Part shown: positions 37,571-49,347 of the stretch, one piece after another
Numbering within the stretch: the stretch's first letter is position 1
How the letters are laid out: the number at the start of each line of letters is the position of its first letter
The notes under the pieces: model-generated
Database searches by the model: none
Told to the model about the DNA's origin: nothing
The model's input: the letters and a program-made list of their open reading frames with translations, nothing else
Assembly: GCF_051348905.1 (NCBI RefSeq)
Contig: NC_135238.1
Coordinates: 92,503,988 to 92,567,987 of the forward strand
Reading direction: 5' to 3'
DNA from: Ranitomeya variabilis
Lineage: Eukaryota; Chordata; Amphibia; Anura; Dendrobatidae
Length of the DNA: 64,000 bases
Position numbers and translations under genes: made by a program

Positions 37571-38222
37571 TGTTTCCATCATCATCTCACAAATTGACCA
37601 TGGCTATGTCTCTACTGATAGTGCAATTGTGAGATTAAGAGTTTCTTCTGCGTAAGAAATGAACCAGTGCTCAGGTTTTAATGCATGTTGTAAGCATGTG
37701 ACCCTGTGGCTTAGTTGGTTAAAGCACCTGTCTTGTAAACGTGAGACCCTGAGTTCAAATCTCAGCAGTGCTTTGTTTTCATCATCTCAGAAACAAACCT
37801 CCTATCTTTTCTATCATGCCTACTCTGTATCGTAAGCATGTGGCGCTGTGGCTTAGTTGGTTAAAGCGCCTGTCTTGTAAACAGGAGACACTGAGTTTGA
37901 ATCTCAGCAGTTCTTTGTTTCCATCATCATCTCACAAATTTACCATGGCTACATCTCTACTGATAGTGCAATTGTGAGATTAAGAGTTTCTTCTGCATAA
38001 GAAATGAACCAGTGCTCAGGTTTTAATGCATGTGACCCTGTGGCTTAGTTGGTTAAGGCGACTGTCTTGTAAACAAGAGACACTGAGTTGAAATCTTAGC
38101 AGTGCTTTGTTTTCATCATCTCAGAAACAAACTTCCTATCTTTTCAATCATTCCTAATGTTTCCTACTTTTGTCCTTGCCGTGGCATTCCTTCTATCTGC
38201 ATATTCTGTATCATAAGCATGT

Positions 38223-38296
38223 GGCACTGTGGCTTAGTTGGTTAAAGCGCCTGTCTTGTAAACAGGAGACCCTGAGTTCGAATCTCAGCAGTGCCT
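38223..38296 (+). tRNA. tRNA-Thr(TGT), canonical class A
   Basis: Perfect cloverleaf, TTCGAAT, standard S1 downstream. Confidence 0.92.
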
Positions 38297-38603
38297 TGTT
38301 TCCATCATTATCTCACAAACTTGCCATGGCTACGTCTCTACTGATAGTGCAATTGTGAGATTAAGAGTTTCTTCTGCATAAGAAATGAACCAGTGCTCAG
38401 GTTTTAATGCATGTGACCCTGTGGCTTAGTTGGTTAAGGCGACTGTCTTGTAAACAAGAGACACTGAGTTGAAATCTCAGCAGTGCTTTGTTTTCATCAT
38501 CTCAGAAACAAACCTCCTATCTTTTCAATCATTCCTAATGTTTCCTACTTTTGTCCTTGCCGTGGCATTCCTTCTATCTGCATATTCTGTATCATAAGCA
38601 TGT

Positions 38604-38677
38604 GGCACTGTGGCTTAGTTGGTTAAAGCGCCTGTCTTGTAAACAGGAGACCCTGAGTTCGAATCTCAGCAGTGCCT
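38604..38677 (+). tRNA. tRNA-Thr(TGT), canonical class A
   Basis: Perfect cloverleaf 381 bp after 38223. The downstream inverted repeat carries one change (TTGTGCGAT). Confidence 0.92.
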
Positions 38678-39137
38678 TGTTTCCATCATTATCTCACAAA
38701 CTTGCCATGGCTACGTCTCTACTGATAGTGCAATTGTGCGATTAAGAGTTTCTTCTGCATAAGAAATGAACCAGTGCTCAGGTTTCAATACATGTTGTAA
38801 GTATGTGACCCTGTGGCTTAGTTGGTTAAAGCACCTGTCTTGTAAACGTGAGACCCTGAGTTCAAATCTCAGCAGTGCTTTGTTTTCATCATCTCAGAAA
38901 CAAACCTCCTATCTTTTCTATCATGCCTACTCTGTATCGTAAGCATGTGGCGCTGTGGCTTAGTTGGTTAAGGCGACTGTCTTGTAAACAAGAGACACTG
39001 AGTTGAAATCTCAGCAGTGCTTTGTTTTCATCATCTCAGAAACAAACTTCCTATCTTTTCAATCATTCCTAATGTTTCCTACTTTTGTCCTTGCCGTGGC
39101 ATTCCTTCTATCTGCATATTCTATATCATAAGCATGT

Positions 39138-39211
39138 GGCACTGTGGCTTAGTTGGTTAAAGCACCTGTCTTGTAAACAGGAGACCCTGAGTTCGAATCT
39201 CAGCAGTGCCT
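39138..39211 (+). tRNA. tRNA-Thr(TGT), class A with A26
   Basis: All stems paired, TTCGAAT. 5' flank CTATATCATAAGCATGT. Confidence 0.85.
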
Positions 39212-39529
39212 TGTTTCCATCATCATCTCACAAACTTGCCATGGCTACGTCTCTACTGATAGTGCAATTGTGAGATTAAGAGTTTCTTCTGCATAAGAAA
39301 TGAACCAGTGCTCAGGTTTTAATACATGTGGTAAGCATGTGACCCTGTGGCTTAGTTGGTTAAGGCGACTGTCTTGTAAACAAGAGACACTGAGTTGAAA
39401 TCTCAGCAGGTCTTTGTTTTCATCATCTCAGAAACAAACTTCCTATCTTTTCAATCATTCCTAATGTTTCCTACTTTTGTCCTTGCCGTGGCATTCCTTC
39501 TATCTGCATATTCTATATCATAAGCATGT

Positions 39530-39603
39530 GGCACTGTGGGTTAGTTGGTTAAAGCGCCTGTCTTGTAAACAGGAGACCCTGAGTTCAAATCTCAAAAGTG
39601 CCT
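39530..39603 (+). pseudogene. tRNA-Thr(TGT) with A-box change and stem mismatches
   Basis: The A box reads TGGGTTAGTTGG (C11 to G, breaking a D-stem pair), the T loop is TTCAAAT and the junction is CTCAAAAGTGCC. It is related to 8705 but more decayed. Confidence 0.65.
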
Positions 39604-40066
39604 TGTTTCCGTCATCATCTCACAAACTTGCCATGGCTACGTATCTACTGATAGTGCAATTGTGAGATTAAGAGTTTCTTCTGCATAAGAAATGAACCAG
39701 TGCTCAGGTTTTAATGCATGTGACCCTGTGGCTTAGTTGGTTAAGGCGACTGTCTTGTAAACAAGAGACACTGAGTTGAAATCTCAGCAGTGCTTTGTTT
39801 TCATCATCTCAGAAACAAACCTCCTATCTTTTCTATCATGCCTACTCTGTATCGTAAGCATGTGGTGCTGTGGCTTAGTTGGTTAAAGCGCCTGTCTTGT
39901 AAACAGGAGACACTGAGATTGAATCTCAGCAGTTCTTTGTTTCCATCATCATCTCACAAATTTACCATGGCTACGTCTCTACTGATAGTACAATTGTGAG
40001 ATTAAGAGCTTCTTCTGCATAAGAAATGAACCAGTGCTCAGGTTTCAATACATGTTGTAAGCATGT

Positions 40067-40135
40067 GACCCTGTGGCTTAGTTGGTTAAAGCACCTGTCT
40101 TGTAAACGTGAGACCCTGAGTTCAAATCTCAGCAG
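40067..40135 (+). pseudogene. Class D tRNA unit interrupted by a transposon
   Basis: A class D body runs normally to CTCAGCAG, then the hAT-like element begins. The remaining acceptor strand (TGCT) and T4 run resume at 40634. Both internal promoter boxes stay on the left side, so a transcript would run into the element and meet TTTTTT at 40156-40161. Confidence 0.85.
40128..40135 (+). repeat. 8-bp target site duplication, left
   Basis: CTCAGCAG, repeated exactly at 40626-40633. Eight bases is the hAT superfamily signature. Confidence 0.93.
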
Positions 40136-40148
40136 TAGGGTTGAGCGA
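40136..40148 (+). repeat. Left terminal inverted repeat
   Basis: TAGGGTTGAGCGA, exact reverse complement of 40613-40625. Confidence 0.93.
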
Positions 40149-40294
40149 CCTTAGCTTTTTTAGGATCGAGGTGGGTTTTGTGAAACCCGACCTTCTCGGA
40201 TGTCGGATCGTATGGAATCGGCCGATTCTACTGTAAAGTCGGGTTCCGGACCCGGAACACGAAACCCAATGTATGTCAATGAAATTATTTTTTT

Positions 40295-40298
<4 letters not shown>

Positions 40299-40339
<41 letters not shown>
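40299..40339 (+). repeat. CT dinucleotide microsatellite inside the transposon
   Basis: About 20 uninterrupted CT units following a T-rich stretch. It creates spurious open frames on both strands and is likely length-variable. Confidence 0.95.
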
Positions 40340-40342
<3 letters not shown>

Positions 40343-40612
40343 CGTGCAAGGCATATGTTATTTTTTGACTCCGGAAATTACTACGTCCGAAAACGTAACA
40401 TAGCACTATGATGCCGCAGGAGCCGGAACCTATGTCATCACGCTGCCCACAATTAATTGGCTCAAAAAAATGGCGGGGAAGGCATCATTCGAAACGCGAC
40501 TTTGGCGCCAAGTTCGCGTTCCACGTGGCCGACCCACACTGGGATCGGATCGGGTTTCATGAGACGCCGACTTTGCCAAAAGTCGGCGACTTATGAAAAT
40601 GAACGACCCGTT

Positions 40613-40625
40613 TCGCTCAACCCTA
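40613..40625 (-). repeat. Right terminal inverted repeat
   Basis: TCGCTCAACCCTA, mirror of the left end. Confidence 0.93.
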
Positions 40626-40633
40626 CTCAGCAG
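40626..40633 (+). repeat. 8-bp target site duplication, right
   Basis: CTCAGCAG. Removing the element and one copy restores the usual CTCAGCAGTGCTTTG of a class D unit. Confidence 0.93.
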
Positions 40634-40706
40634 TGCTTTGTTTTCATCATCTCAGAAACAAACCTCCTATCTTTTCTATCATGCCTACTCTGTATCGTAA
40701 GCATGT

Positions 40707-40780
40707 GGTGCTGTGGCTTAGTTGGTTAAAGCGCCTGTCTTGTATACCGGAGACCCTGAGTTCGAATCTCAGCAGTGCCT
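40707..40780 (+). tRNA. tRNA-Thr(TGT) variant, TATACCGG
   Basis: First copy of a subfamily with anticodon loop CTTGTAT (A38 to T) and stem CCTGT/ACCGG (one mismatch). This copy has G26 and acceptor GGTGCTG/CAGTGCC, closed by wobble pairs; later copies have GGCACTG and A26. B box intact (TTCGAAT). Function uncertain. Confidence 0.6.
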
Positions 40781-41051
40781 TGTTTCCATCATCATCTCAC
40801 AAACTTGCCATGGCTACGTCTCTACTGATAGTGCAATTGTGAGATTAAGAGTTTCTTCTGCATAAGAAATGAACCAGTGCTCAGGTTTCAATACATGTTT
40901 TAAGCATGTGACCCTGTGGCTTAGTTGGTTAAAGCACCTGTCTTGTAAACGTGAGACCCTGAGTTCAAATCTCAGCAGTGCTTTGTTTTCATCATCTCAG
41001 AAACAAACCTCCTATCTTTTCTATCATGCCTACTCTGTATCATAAGCATGT

Positions 41052-41126
41052 GGTGCTGTGGCTTAGTTGGTTACAAGCTCCTGTCTTGTAAACAGGAGAC
41101 CCTGAGTTCAAATCTCAGCAGTGCCT
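41052..41126 (+). tRNA. tRNA-Thr(TGT), D-loop +C, T26
   Basis: Acceptor GGTGCTG/CAGTGCC (two wobble pairs), a 10-nt D loop (GGTTAC), anticodon arm CCTGT-CTTGTAA-ACAGG perfect, T loop TTCAAAT. Unlike later members it has T at position 26 (AAGCTCC). A T6 run at 41232-41237 lies about 105 nt downstream. Confidence 0.7.
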
Positions 41127-41434
41127 TGTTTCCATCATTATCTCACAAACTTGCCATGGCTACGTCTCTACTAATAGTGCAATTGTGAGATTAAGAGTTT
41201 CTTCTGCATAAGAAATGAACCAGTGCTCAGGTTTTTTATGCATGTGACCCTGTGGCTTAGTTGGTTAAGGCGACTGTCTTGTAAACAAGAGACACTGAGT
41301 TGAAATCTCAGCAGTGCTTTGTTTTCATCATCTCAGAAACAAACTTCCTATCTTTTCAATCATTCCTAATGTTTCCTACTTTTGTCCTTGCCGTGGCATT
41401 CCTTCTATCTGCCTATTCTGTATCATAAGCATGT

Positions 41435-41508
41435 GGCACTGTGGCTTAGTTGGTTAAAGCACCTGTCTTGTATACCAGAGACCCTGAGTTCGAATCTCAG
41501 CAGTGCCT
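41435..41508 (+). pseudogene. tRNA-Thr(TGT) variant, TATACCAG
   Basis: Like 40707 but the anticodon 3' strand is ACCAG, giving two mismatches. GGCACTG acceptor, A26, TTCGAAT. Confidence 0.6.
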
Positions 41509-42168
41509 TGTTTCCATCATCTCACAAACTTGCCATGGCTACGTCTCTACTGATAGTGCAATTGTGAGATTAAGAGTTTCTTCTGCATAAGAAATGAACC
41601 AGTGCTCAGGTTTCAATACATGTTGTAAGCATGTGACCCTGTAGCTTAGTTGGTTAAAGCACCTGTCTTGTAAACGTGAGACCCTGAGTTCAAATCCCAG
41701 CAGTGCTTTGTTTTCATCATCTCAGAAACAAACCTCCTATCTTTTCTATCATGCCTACTCTGTATCGTAAGCATGTGGTGCTGTGGCTTAGTTGGTTAAA
41801 GCGCCTGTCTTGTAAACAGGAGACACTGAGTTTGAATCTCAGCAGTTTTTTGTTTCCATCATCATCTCACAAATTTACCATGGCTACGTCTCTACTGATA
41901 GTGCAATTGTGAGATTAAGAGCTTCTTCTGCATAAGAAATGAACCAGTGCTCAGGTTTTAATACATGTGGTAAGCATGTGACCCTGTGGCTGACTTGGTT
42001 AAGGCGACTGTCTTGTAAACAAGAGACACTGAGTTGAAATCTTAGCAGTGCTTTGTTTTCATCATCTCAGAAACAAACTTCCTATCTTTTCAATCATTCC
42101 TAATGTTTCCTACTTTTGTCCTTGCCGTGGCATTCCTTCTATCTGCCTATTCTGTATTATAAGCATGT

Positions 42169-42242
42169 GGCACTGTGGCTTAGTTGGTTAAAGCACCTGT
42201 CTTGTAAACCGGAGACCCTGAGTTCGAATCTCAGCAGTGCCT
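42169..42242 (+). tRNA. tRNA-Thr(TGT) variant, ACCGG stem
   Basis: Same body as 33781 but outside the 1,858-bp repeat. 5' flank TATTATAAGCATGT. Confidence 0.65.
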
Positions 42243-43570
42243 TGTTTCCATCATCATCTCACAAACTTGCCATGGCTACGTCTCTACTGATAGTGCAATT
42301 GTGAGATTAAGAGTTTCTTCTGCATAAGAAATGAACCAGTGCTCAGGTTTTAATGCATGTGACCCTGTGGCTTAGTTGGTTAAGGCGACTGTCTTGTAAA
42401 CAAGAGACACTGAGTTGAAATCTCAGCAGTGCTTTGTTTTCATCATCTCAGAAACAAACTTCCTATCTTTTCAATCATTCCTAATGTTTCCTACTTTTGT
42501 CCTTGCCGTGACATTCCTTCTATCTGCCTATTCTGTATCATAAGCATGTGGCACTGTGGCTTAGTTGGTTAAAGCACCTGTCTTGTAAACGTGAGACCCT
42601 GAGTTCAAATCTCAGCAGTGCTTTGTTTTCATCATCTCAGAAACAAACCTCCTATCTTTTCTATCATGCCTACTCTGTATCGTAAGCATGTGGTGCTGTG
42701 GCTTAGTTGGTTAAAGCGCCTGTCTTGTAAACAGGAGACACTGAGATTGAATCTCAGCAGTTCTTTGTTTCCATCATCATCTCACAAATTTACCATGGCT
42801 ACGTCTCTACTGATAGTGCAATTGTGAGATTAAGAGCTTCTTCTGCATAAGAAATGAACCAGTGCTCAGGTTTTAATACATGTTGTAAGCATGTGACCCT
42901 GTGGCTTAGTTGGTTAAAGCACCTGTCTTGTAAACGTGAGACCCTGAGTTCAAATCTCAGCAGTGCTTTGTTTTCATCATCTCAGAAACAAACCTCCTAT
43001 CTTTTCTATCATGCCTACTCTGTATCGTAAGCATGTGGTGCTGTGGCTTAGTTGGTTAAAGCGCCTGTCTTGTAAACAGGAGACACTGAGTTTGAATCTC
43101 AGCAGTTCTTTGTTTCCATCATCATCTCACAAACTTGCCATGGCTACGTCTCTACTGATAGTGCAATTGTGAGATTAAGAGTTTCTTCTGCATAAGAAAT
43201 GAACCAGTGCTCAGGTTTCAATACATGTTGTAAGCATGTGACCCTGTGGCTTAGTTGGTTAAAGCACCTGTCTTGTAAACGTGAGACCCTGAGTTCACAT
43301 CTCAGCAGTGCTTTGTTTTCATCATCTCAGAAACAAACCTCCTATCTTTTCTATCATGCCTACTCAGTATCGTAAGCATGTGACCCTGTGGCTTAGTTGG
43401 TTAAAGCACCTGTCTTGTAAACGTGAGACCCTGAGTTCAAATCTCAGCAGTGCTTTGTTTTCATCATCTCAGAAACAAACTTCCTATCTTTTCAATCATT
43501 CCTAATGTTTCCTACTTTTGTCCTTGCCGTGGCATTCCTTCTATCTGCATATTCTGTATCATAAGCATGT

Positions 43571-43644
43571 GGCACTGTGGCTTAGTTGGTTAAAGCGCCT
43601 GTCTTGTAAACAGGAGACCCTGAGTTCGAATCTCAGCAGTGCCT
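43571..43644 (+). tRNA. tRNA-Thr(TGT), canonical class A
   Basis: Perfect cloverleaf. The S1 downstream ends with a T6 run (GGTTTTTTATGC), a stronger potential terminator than in the left half of the window, about 105 nt after the body. Confidence 0.92.
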
Positions 43645-43952
43645 TGTTTCCATCATTATCTCACAAACTTGCCATGGCTACGTCTCTACTGATAGTGCAA
43701 TTGTGAGATTAAGAGTTTCTTCTGCATAAGAAATGAACCAGTGCTCAGGTTTTTTATGCATGTGACCCTGTGGCTTAGTTGGTTAAGGCGACTGTCTTGT
43801 AAACAAGAGACACTGAGTTGAAATCTCAGCAGTGCTTTGTTTTCATCATCTCAGAAACAAACTTCCTATCTTTTCAATCATTCCTAATGTTTCCTACTTT
43901 TGTCCTTGCCGTGGCATTCCTTCTATCTGCCTATTCTGTATCATAAGCATGT

Positions 43953-44026
43953 GGCACTGTGGCTTAGTTGGTTAAAGCACCTGTCTTGTATACCGGAGAC
44001 CCTGAGTTCGAATCTCAGCAGTGCCT
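43953..44026 (+). tRNA. tRNA-Thr(TGT) variant, TATACCGG
   Basis: GGCACTG acceptor, A26, loop CTTGTAT, TTCGAAT. Confidence 0.6.
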
Positions 44027-44685
44027 TGTTTCCATCATCATCTCACAAACTTGCCATGGCTACGTCTCTACTGATAGTGCAATTGTGAGATTAAGAGTTT
44101 CTTCTGCATAAGAAATGAACCAGTGCTCAGGTTTCAATACATGTTGTAAGCATGTTATCTGTGGCTTAGTTGGTTAAAGCACCTGTCTTGTAAACGTGAG
44201 ACCCTGAGTTCAAATCTCAGCAGTGCTTTGTTTTCATCTCAGAAACAAACCTCCTATCTTTTCTATCATGCCTACTCTGTATCGTAAGCATGTGGTGCTG
44301 TGGCTTAGTTGGTTAAAGCGCCTGTCTTGTAAACAGGAGACACTGAGTTTGAATCTCAGCAGTTCTTTGTTTCCATCATCATCTCACAAACTTGCCATGG
44401 CTACGTCTCTACTGATAGTGCAATTGTGAGATTAAGAGTTTCTTCTGCATAAGAAATGAACCAGTGCTCAGGTTTTAATACATGTGGTAAGCATGTGACC
44501 CTGTGGCTTAGTTGGTTAAGGCGACTGTCTTGTAAACAAGAGACACTGAGTTGAAATCTCAGCAGTGCTCTGTTTTCATCATCTCAGAAACAAACTTCCT
44601 ATCTTTTCAATCATTCCTAATGTTTCCTACTTTTGTCCTTGCCGTGGCATTCCTTCTATCTGCATATTCTGTATCATAAGCATGT

Positions 44686-44759
44686 GGCACTGTGGCTTAG
44701 TTGGTTAAAGCGCCTGTCTTGTAAACAGGAGACCCTGAGTTTGAATCTCAGCAGTGCCT
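44686..44759 (+). pseudogene. tRNA-Thr(TGT) with TTTGAAT T loop
   Basis: All stems of class A are intact, but the invariant B-box C is replaced by T. Confidence 0.6.
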
Positions 44760-45067
44760 TGTTTCCATCATTATCTCACAAACTTGCCATGGCTACGTCT
44801 CTACTGATAGTGCAATTGTGAGATTAAGAGTTTCTTCTGCATAAGAAATGAACCAGTGCTCAGGTTTTTTATGCATGTGACCCTGTGGCTTAGTTGGTTA
44901 AGGCGACTGTCTTGTAAACAAGAGACACTGAGTTGAAATCTCAGCAGTGCTTTGTTTTCATCATCTCAGAAACAAACTTCCTATCTTTTCAATCATTCCT
45001 AATGTTTCCTACTTTTGTCCTTGCCGTGGCATTCCTTCTATCTGCCTATTCTGTATCATAAGCATGT

Positions 45068-45141
45068 GGCACTGTGGCTTAGTTGGTTAAAGCACCTGTC
45101 TTGTATACCGGAGACCCTGAGTTCGAATCTCAGCAGTGCCT
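45068..45141 (+). tRNA. tRNA-Thr(TGT) variant, TATACCGG
   Basis: As 43953; the downstream S1 carries CTACTGGTAG. Confidence 0.6.
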
Positions 45142-45757
45142 TGTTTCCATCATCATCTCACAAACTTGCCATGGCTACGTCTCTACTGGTAGTGCAATTG
45201 TGAGATTAAGAGTTTCTTCTGCATAAGAAATGAACCAGTGCTCAGGTTTCAATACATGTTGTAAGCATGTGACCCTGTGGCTTAGTTGGTTAAAGCACCT
45301 GTCTTGTAAACGTGAGACCCTGAGTTCAAATCTCAGCAGTGCTTTGTTTTCATCATCTCAGAAACAAACCTCCTATCTTTTCTATCATGCCTACTCAGTA
45401 TCGTAAGCATGTGGTGCTGTGGCTTAGTTGGTTAAAGCGCCTGTCTTGTAGACAGGAGACACTGAGTTTGAATCTCAGCAGTTCTTTGTTTCCATCATCA
45501 TCTCACAAACTTGCCATGGCTACGTCTCTACTGATAGTGCAATTGTGAGATTAAGAGTTTCTTCTGCATAAGAAATGAACCAGTGCTCAGGTTTTAATAC
45601 ATGTGGTAAGCATGTGACCCTGTGGCTTAGTTGGTTAAAGCACCTGTCTTGTAAACGTGAGACCCTGAGTTCAAATCTCAGCAGTGCTTTGTTTTCATCA
45701 TCTCAGAAACAAACCTCCTATCTTTTCTATCATGCCTACTCTGTATCATAAGCATGT

Positions 45758-45832
45758 GGTGCTGTGGCTTAGTTGGTTACAAGCGCCTGTCTTGTAAACA
45801 GGAGACCCTGAGTTCAAATCTCAGCAGTGCCT
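45758..45832 (+). tRNA. tRNA-Thr(TGT), D-loop +C
   Basis: 75 nt: acceptor GGTGCTG/CAGTGCC with wobble pairs at 3:70 and 4:69, D loop of 10 nt, G26, perfect anticodon and T arms, T loop TTCAAAT. It is the left-most copy of this subfamily with G26, and plausibly functional. Confidence 0.75.
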
Positions 45833-47160
45833 TGTTTCCATCATTATCTCACAAACTTGCCATGGCTACGTCTCTACTAATAGTGCAATTGTGAGATTAA
45901 GAGTTTCTTCTGCATAAGAAATGAACCAGTGCTCAGGTTTTAATGCATGTGACCCTGTGGCTTAGTTGGTTAAGGCGACTGTCTTGTAAACAAGAGACAC
46001 TGAGTTGAAATCTCAGCAGTGCTTTGTTTTCATCATCTCAGAAACAAACTTCCTATCTTTTCAATCATTCCTAATGTTTCCTACTTTTGTCCTTGCCGTG
46101 ACATTCCTTCTATCTGCCTATTCTGTATCATAAGCATGTGGCACTGTGGCTTAGTTGGTTAAAGCACCTGTCTTGTAAACGTGAGACCCTGAGTTCAAAT
46201 CTCAGCAGTGCTTTGTTTTCATCATCTCAGAAACAAACCTCCTATCTTTTCTATCATGCCTACTCTGTATCGTAAGCATGTGGTGCTGTGGCTTAGTTGG
46301 TTAAAGCGCCTGTCTTGTAAACAGGAGACACTGAGATTGAATCTCAGCAGTTCTTTGTTTCCATCATCATCTCACAAATTTACCATGGCTACGTCTCTAC
46401 TGATAGTGCAATTGTGAGATTAAGAGCTTCTTCTGCATAAGAAATGAACCAGTGCTCAGGTTTTAATACATGTTGTAAGCATGTGACCCTGTGGCTTAGT
46501 TGGTTAAAGCACCTGTCTTGTAAACGTGAGACCCTGAGTTCAAATCTCAGCAGTGCTTTGTTTTCATCATCTCAGAAACAAACCTCCTATCTTTTCTATC
46601 ATGCCTACTCTGTATCGTAAGCATGTGGTGCTGTGGCTTAGTTGGTTAAAGCGCCTGTCTTGTAAACAGGAGACACTGAGTTTGAATCTCAGCAGTTCTT
46701 TGTTTCCATCATCATCTCACAAACTTGCCATGGCTACGTCTCTACTGATAGTGCAATTGTGAGATTAAGAGTTTCTTCTGCATAAGAAATGAACCAGTGC
46801 TCAGGTTTCAATACATGTTGTAAGCATGTGACCCTGTGGCTTAGTTGGTTAAAGCACCTGTCTTGTAAACGTGAGACCCTGAGTTCACATCTCAGCAGTG
46901 CTTTGTTTTCATCATCTCAGAAACAAACCTCCTATCTTTTCTATCATGCCTACTCAGTATCGTAAGCATGTGACCCTGTGGCTTAGTTGGTTAAAGCACC
47001 TGTCTTGTAAACGTGAGACCCTGAGTTCAAATCTCAGCAGTGCTTTGTTTTCATCATCTCAGAAACAAACTTCCTATCTTTTCAATCATTCCTAATGTTT
47101 CCTACTTTTGTCCTTGCCGTGGCATTCCTTCTATCTGCATATTCTGTATCATAAGCATGT

Positions 47161-47234
47161 GGCACTGTGGCTTAGTTGGTTAAAGCGCCTGTCTTGTAAA
47201 CAGGAGACCCTGAGTTCGAATCTCAGCAGTGCCT
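47161..47234 (+). tRNA. tRNA-Thr(TGT), canonical class A
   Basis: 3,590-bp duplicate of 43571. Confidence 0.92.
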
Positions 47235-47542
47235 TGTTTCCATCATTATCTCACAAACTTGCCATGGCTACGTCTCTACTGATAGTGCAATTGTGAGATT
47301 AAGAGTTTCTTCTGCATAAGAAATGAACCAGTGCTCAGGTTTTTTATGCATGTGACCCTGTGGCTTAGTTGGTTAAGGCGACTGTCTTGTAAACAAGAGA
47401 CACTGAGTTGAAATCTCAGCAGTGCTTTGTTTTCATCATCTCAGAAACAAACTTCCTATCTTTTCAATCATTCCTAATGTTTCCTACTTTTGTCCTTGCC
47501 GTGGCATTCCTTCTATCTGCCTATTCTGTATCATAAGCATGT

Positions 47543-47616
47543 GGCACTGTGGCTTAGTTGGTTAAAGCACCTGTCTTGTATACCGGAGACCCTGAGTTCG
47601 AATCTCAGCAGTGCCT
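47543..47616 (+). tRNA. tRNA-Thr(TGT) variant, TATACCGG
   Basis: 3,590-bp duplicate of 43953. Confidence 0.6.
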
Positions 47617-48275
47617 TGTTTCCATCATCATCTCACAAACTTGCCATGGCTACGTCTCTACTGATAGTGCAATTGTGAGATTAAGAGTTTCTTCTGCATA
47701 AGAAATGAACCAGTGCTCAGGTTTCAATACATGTTGTAAGCATGTTATCTGTGGCTTAGTTGGTTAAAGCACCTGTCTTGTAAACGTGAGACCCTGAGTT
47801 CAAATCTCAGCAGTGCTTTGTTTTCATCTCAGAAACAAACCTCCTATCTTTTCTATCATGCCTACTCTGTATCGTAAGCATGTGGTGCTGTGGCTTAGTT
47901 GGTTAAAGCGCCTGTCTTGTAAACAGGAGACACTGAGTTTGAATCTCAGCAGTTCTTTGTTTCCATCATCATCTCACAAACTTGCCATGGCTACGTCTCT
48001 ACTGATAGTGCAATTGTGAGATTAAGAGTTTCTTCTGCATAAGAAATGAACCAGTGCTCAGGTTTTAATACATGTGGTAAGCATGTGACCCTGTGGCTTA
48101 GTTGGTTAAGGCGACTGTCTTGTAAACAAGAGACACTGAGTTGAAATCTCAGCAGTGCTCTGTTTTCATCATCTCAGAAACAAACTTCCTATCTTTTCAA
48201 TCATTCCTAATGTTTCCTACTTTTGTCCTTGCCGTGGCATTCCTTCTATCTGCATATTCTGTATCATAAGCATGT

Positions 48276-48349
48276 GGCACTGTGGCTTAGTTGGTTAAAG
48301 CGCCTGTCTTGTAAACAGGAGACCCTGAGTTTGAATCTCAGCAGTGCCT
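48276..48349 (+). pseudogene. tRNA-Thr(TGT) with TTTGAAT T loop
   Basis: 3,590-bp duplicate of 44686. Confidence 0.6.
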
Positions 48350-48657
48350 TGTTTCCATCATTATCTCACAAACTTGCCATGGCTACGTCTCTACTGATAG
48401 TGCAATTGTGAGATTAAGAGTTTCTTCTGCATAAGAAATGAACCAGTGCTCAGGTTTTTTATGCATGTGACCCTGTGGCTTAGTTGGTTAAGGCGACTGT
48501 CTTGTAAACAAGAGACACTGAGTTGAAATCTCAGCAGTGCTTTGTTTTCATCATCTCAGAAACAAACTTCCTATCTTTTCAATCATTCCTAATGTTTCCT
48601 ACTTTTGTCCTTGCCGTGGCATTCCTTCTATCTGCCTATTCTGTATCATAAGCATGT

Positions 48658-48731
48658 GGCACTGTGGCTTAGTTGGTTAAAGCACCTGTCTTGTATACCG
48701 GAGACCCTGAGTTCGAATCTCAGCAGTGCCT
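48658..48731 (+). tRNA. tRNA-Thr(TGT) variant, TATACCGG
   Basis: 3,590-bp duplicate of 45068. Confidence 0.6.
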
Positions 48732-49347
48732 TGTTTCCATCATCATCTCACAAACTTGCCATGGCTACGTCTCTACTGGTAGTGCAATTGTGAGATTAAG
48801 AGTTTCTTCTGCATAAGAAATGAACCAGTGCTCAGGTTTCAATACATGTTGTAAGCATGTGACCCTGTGGCTTAGTTGGTTAAAGCACCTGTCTTGTAAA
48901 CGTGAGACCCTGAGTTCAAATCTCAGCAGTGCTTTGTTTTCATCATCTCAGAAACAAACCTCCTATCTTTTCTATCATGCCTACTCAGTATCGTAAGCAT
49001 GTGGTGCTGTGGCTTAGTTGGTTAAAGCGCCTGTCTTGTAGACAGGAGACACTGAGTTTGAATCTCAGCAGTTCTTTGTTTCCATCATCATCTCACAAAC
49101 TTGCCATGGCTACGTCTCTACTGATAGTGCAATTGTGAGATTAAGAGTTTCTTCTGCATAAGAAATGAACCAGTGCTCAGGTTTTAATACATGTGGTAAG
49201 CATGTGACCCTGTGGCTTAGTTGGTTAAAGCACCTGTCTTGTAAACGTGAGACCCTGAGTTCAAATCTCAGCAGTGCTTTGTTTTCATCATCTCAGAAAC
49301 AAACCTCCTATCTTTTCTATCATGCCTACTCTGTATCATAAGCATGT

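Larger units (their letters stand above)
40136..40625. mobile_element. Non-autonomous hAT-like DNA transposon (490 bp MITE)
   Basis: Bounded by 13-bp perfect terminal inverted repeats (TAGGGTTGAGCGA and its reverse complement) and an 8-bp target duplication. It encodes no transposase; the longest open frames are short and one is a run of Arg-Glu codons from a CT repeat. Base composition (CG-rich, several CCGGA and CGACC motifs) differs sharply from the array. It contains hairpins at 40173-40188 (GGGTTT/AAACCC) and 40565-40588 (10-bp stem CGCCGACTTT/AAAGTCGGCG, 4-nt loop). The TIRs and target duplication are intact. Family membership rests on these alone; I do not name a specific family. Confidence 0.9.
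42300..45889 (+). repeat. 3,590-bp tandem repeat, copy 1
   Basis: Every body from 42553 to 45758 recurs exactly 3,590 bp later (about 20 units). Shared private markers: CCGTGACATTCC, CATGTTATCTGTGG, a TTTTCATCTCAG deletion and CTACTGGTAG. Confidence 0.92.

Noticed and set aside
40122-40406. Minus-strand open frames with Arg-Glu runs, and the matching plus-strand Ser-Leu frame
   Set aside because: Produced by the CT microsatellite inside the transposon.
40136-40625. A retrovirus-like or LTR fragment
   Set aside because: Short inverted (not direct) termini, 8-bp duplication and no coding region fit a DNA transposon.
40408-40729. Short plus-strand frames across the right half of the transposon
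   Set aside because: They overlap each other in different frames, cross the element boundary into the array and show no known domain.
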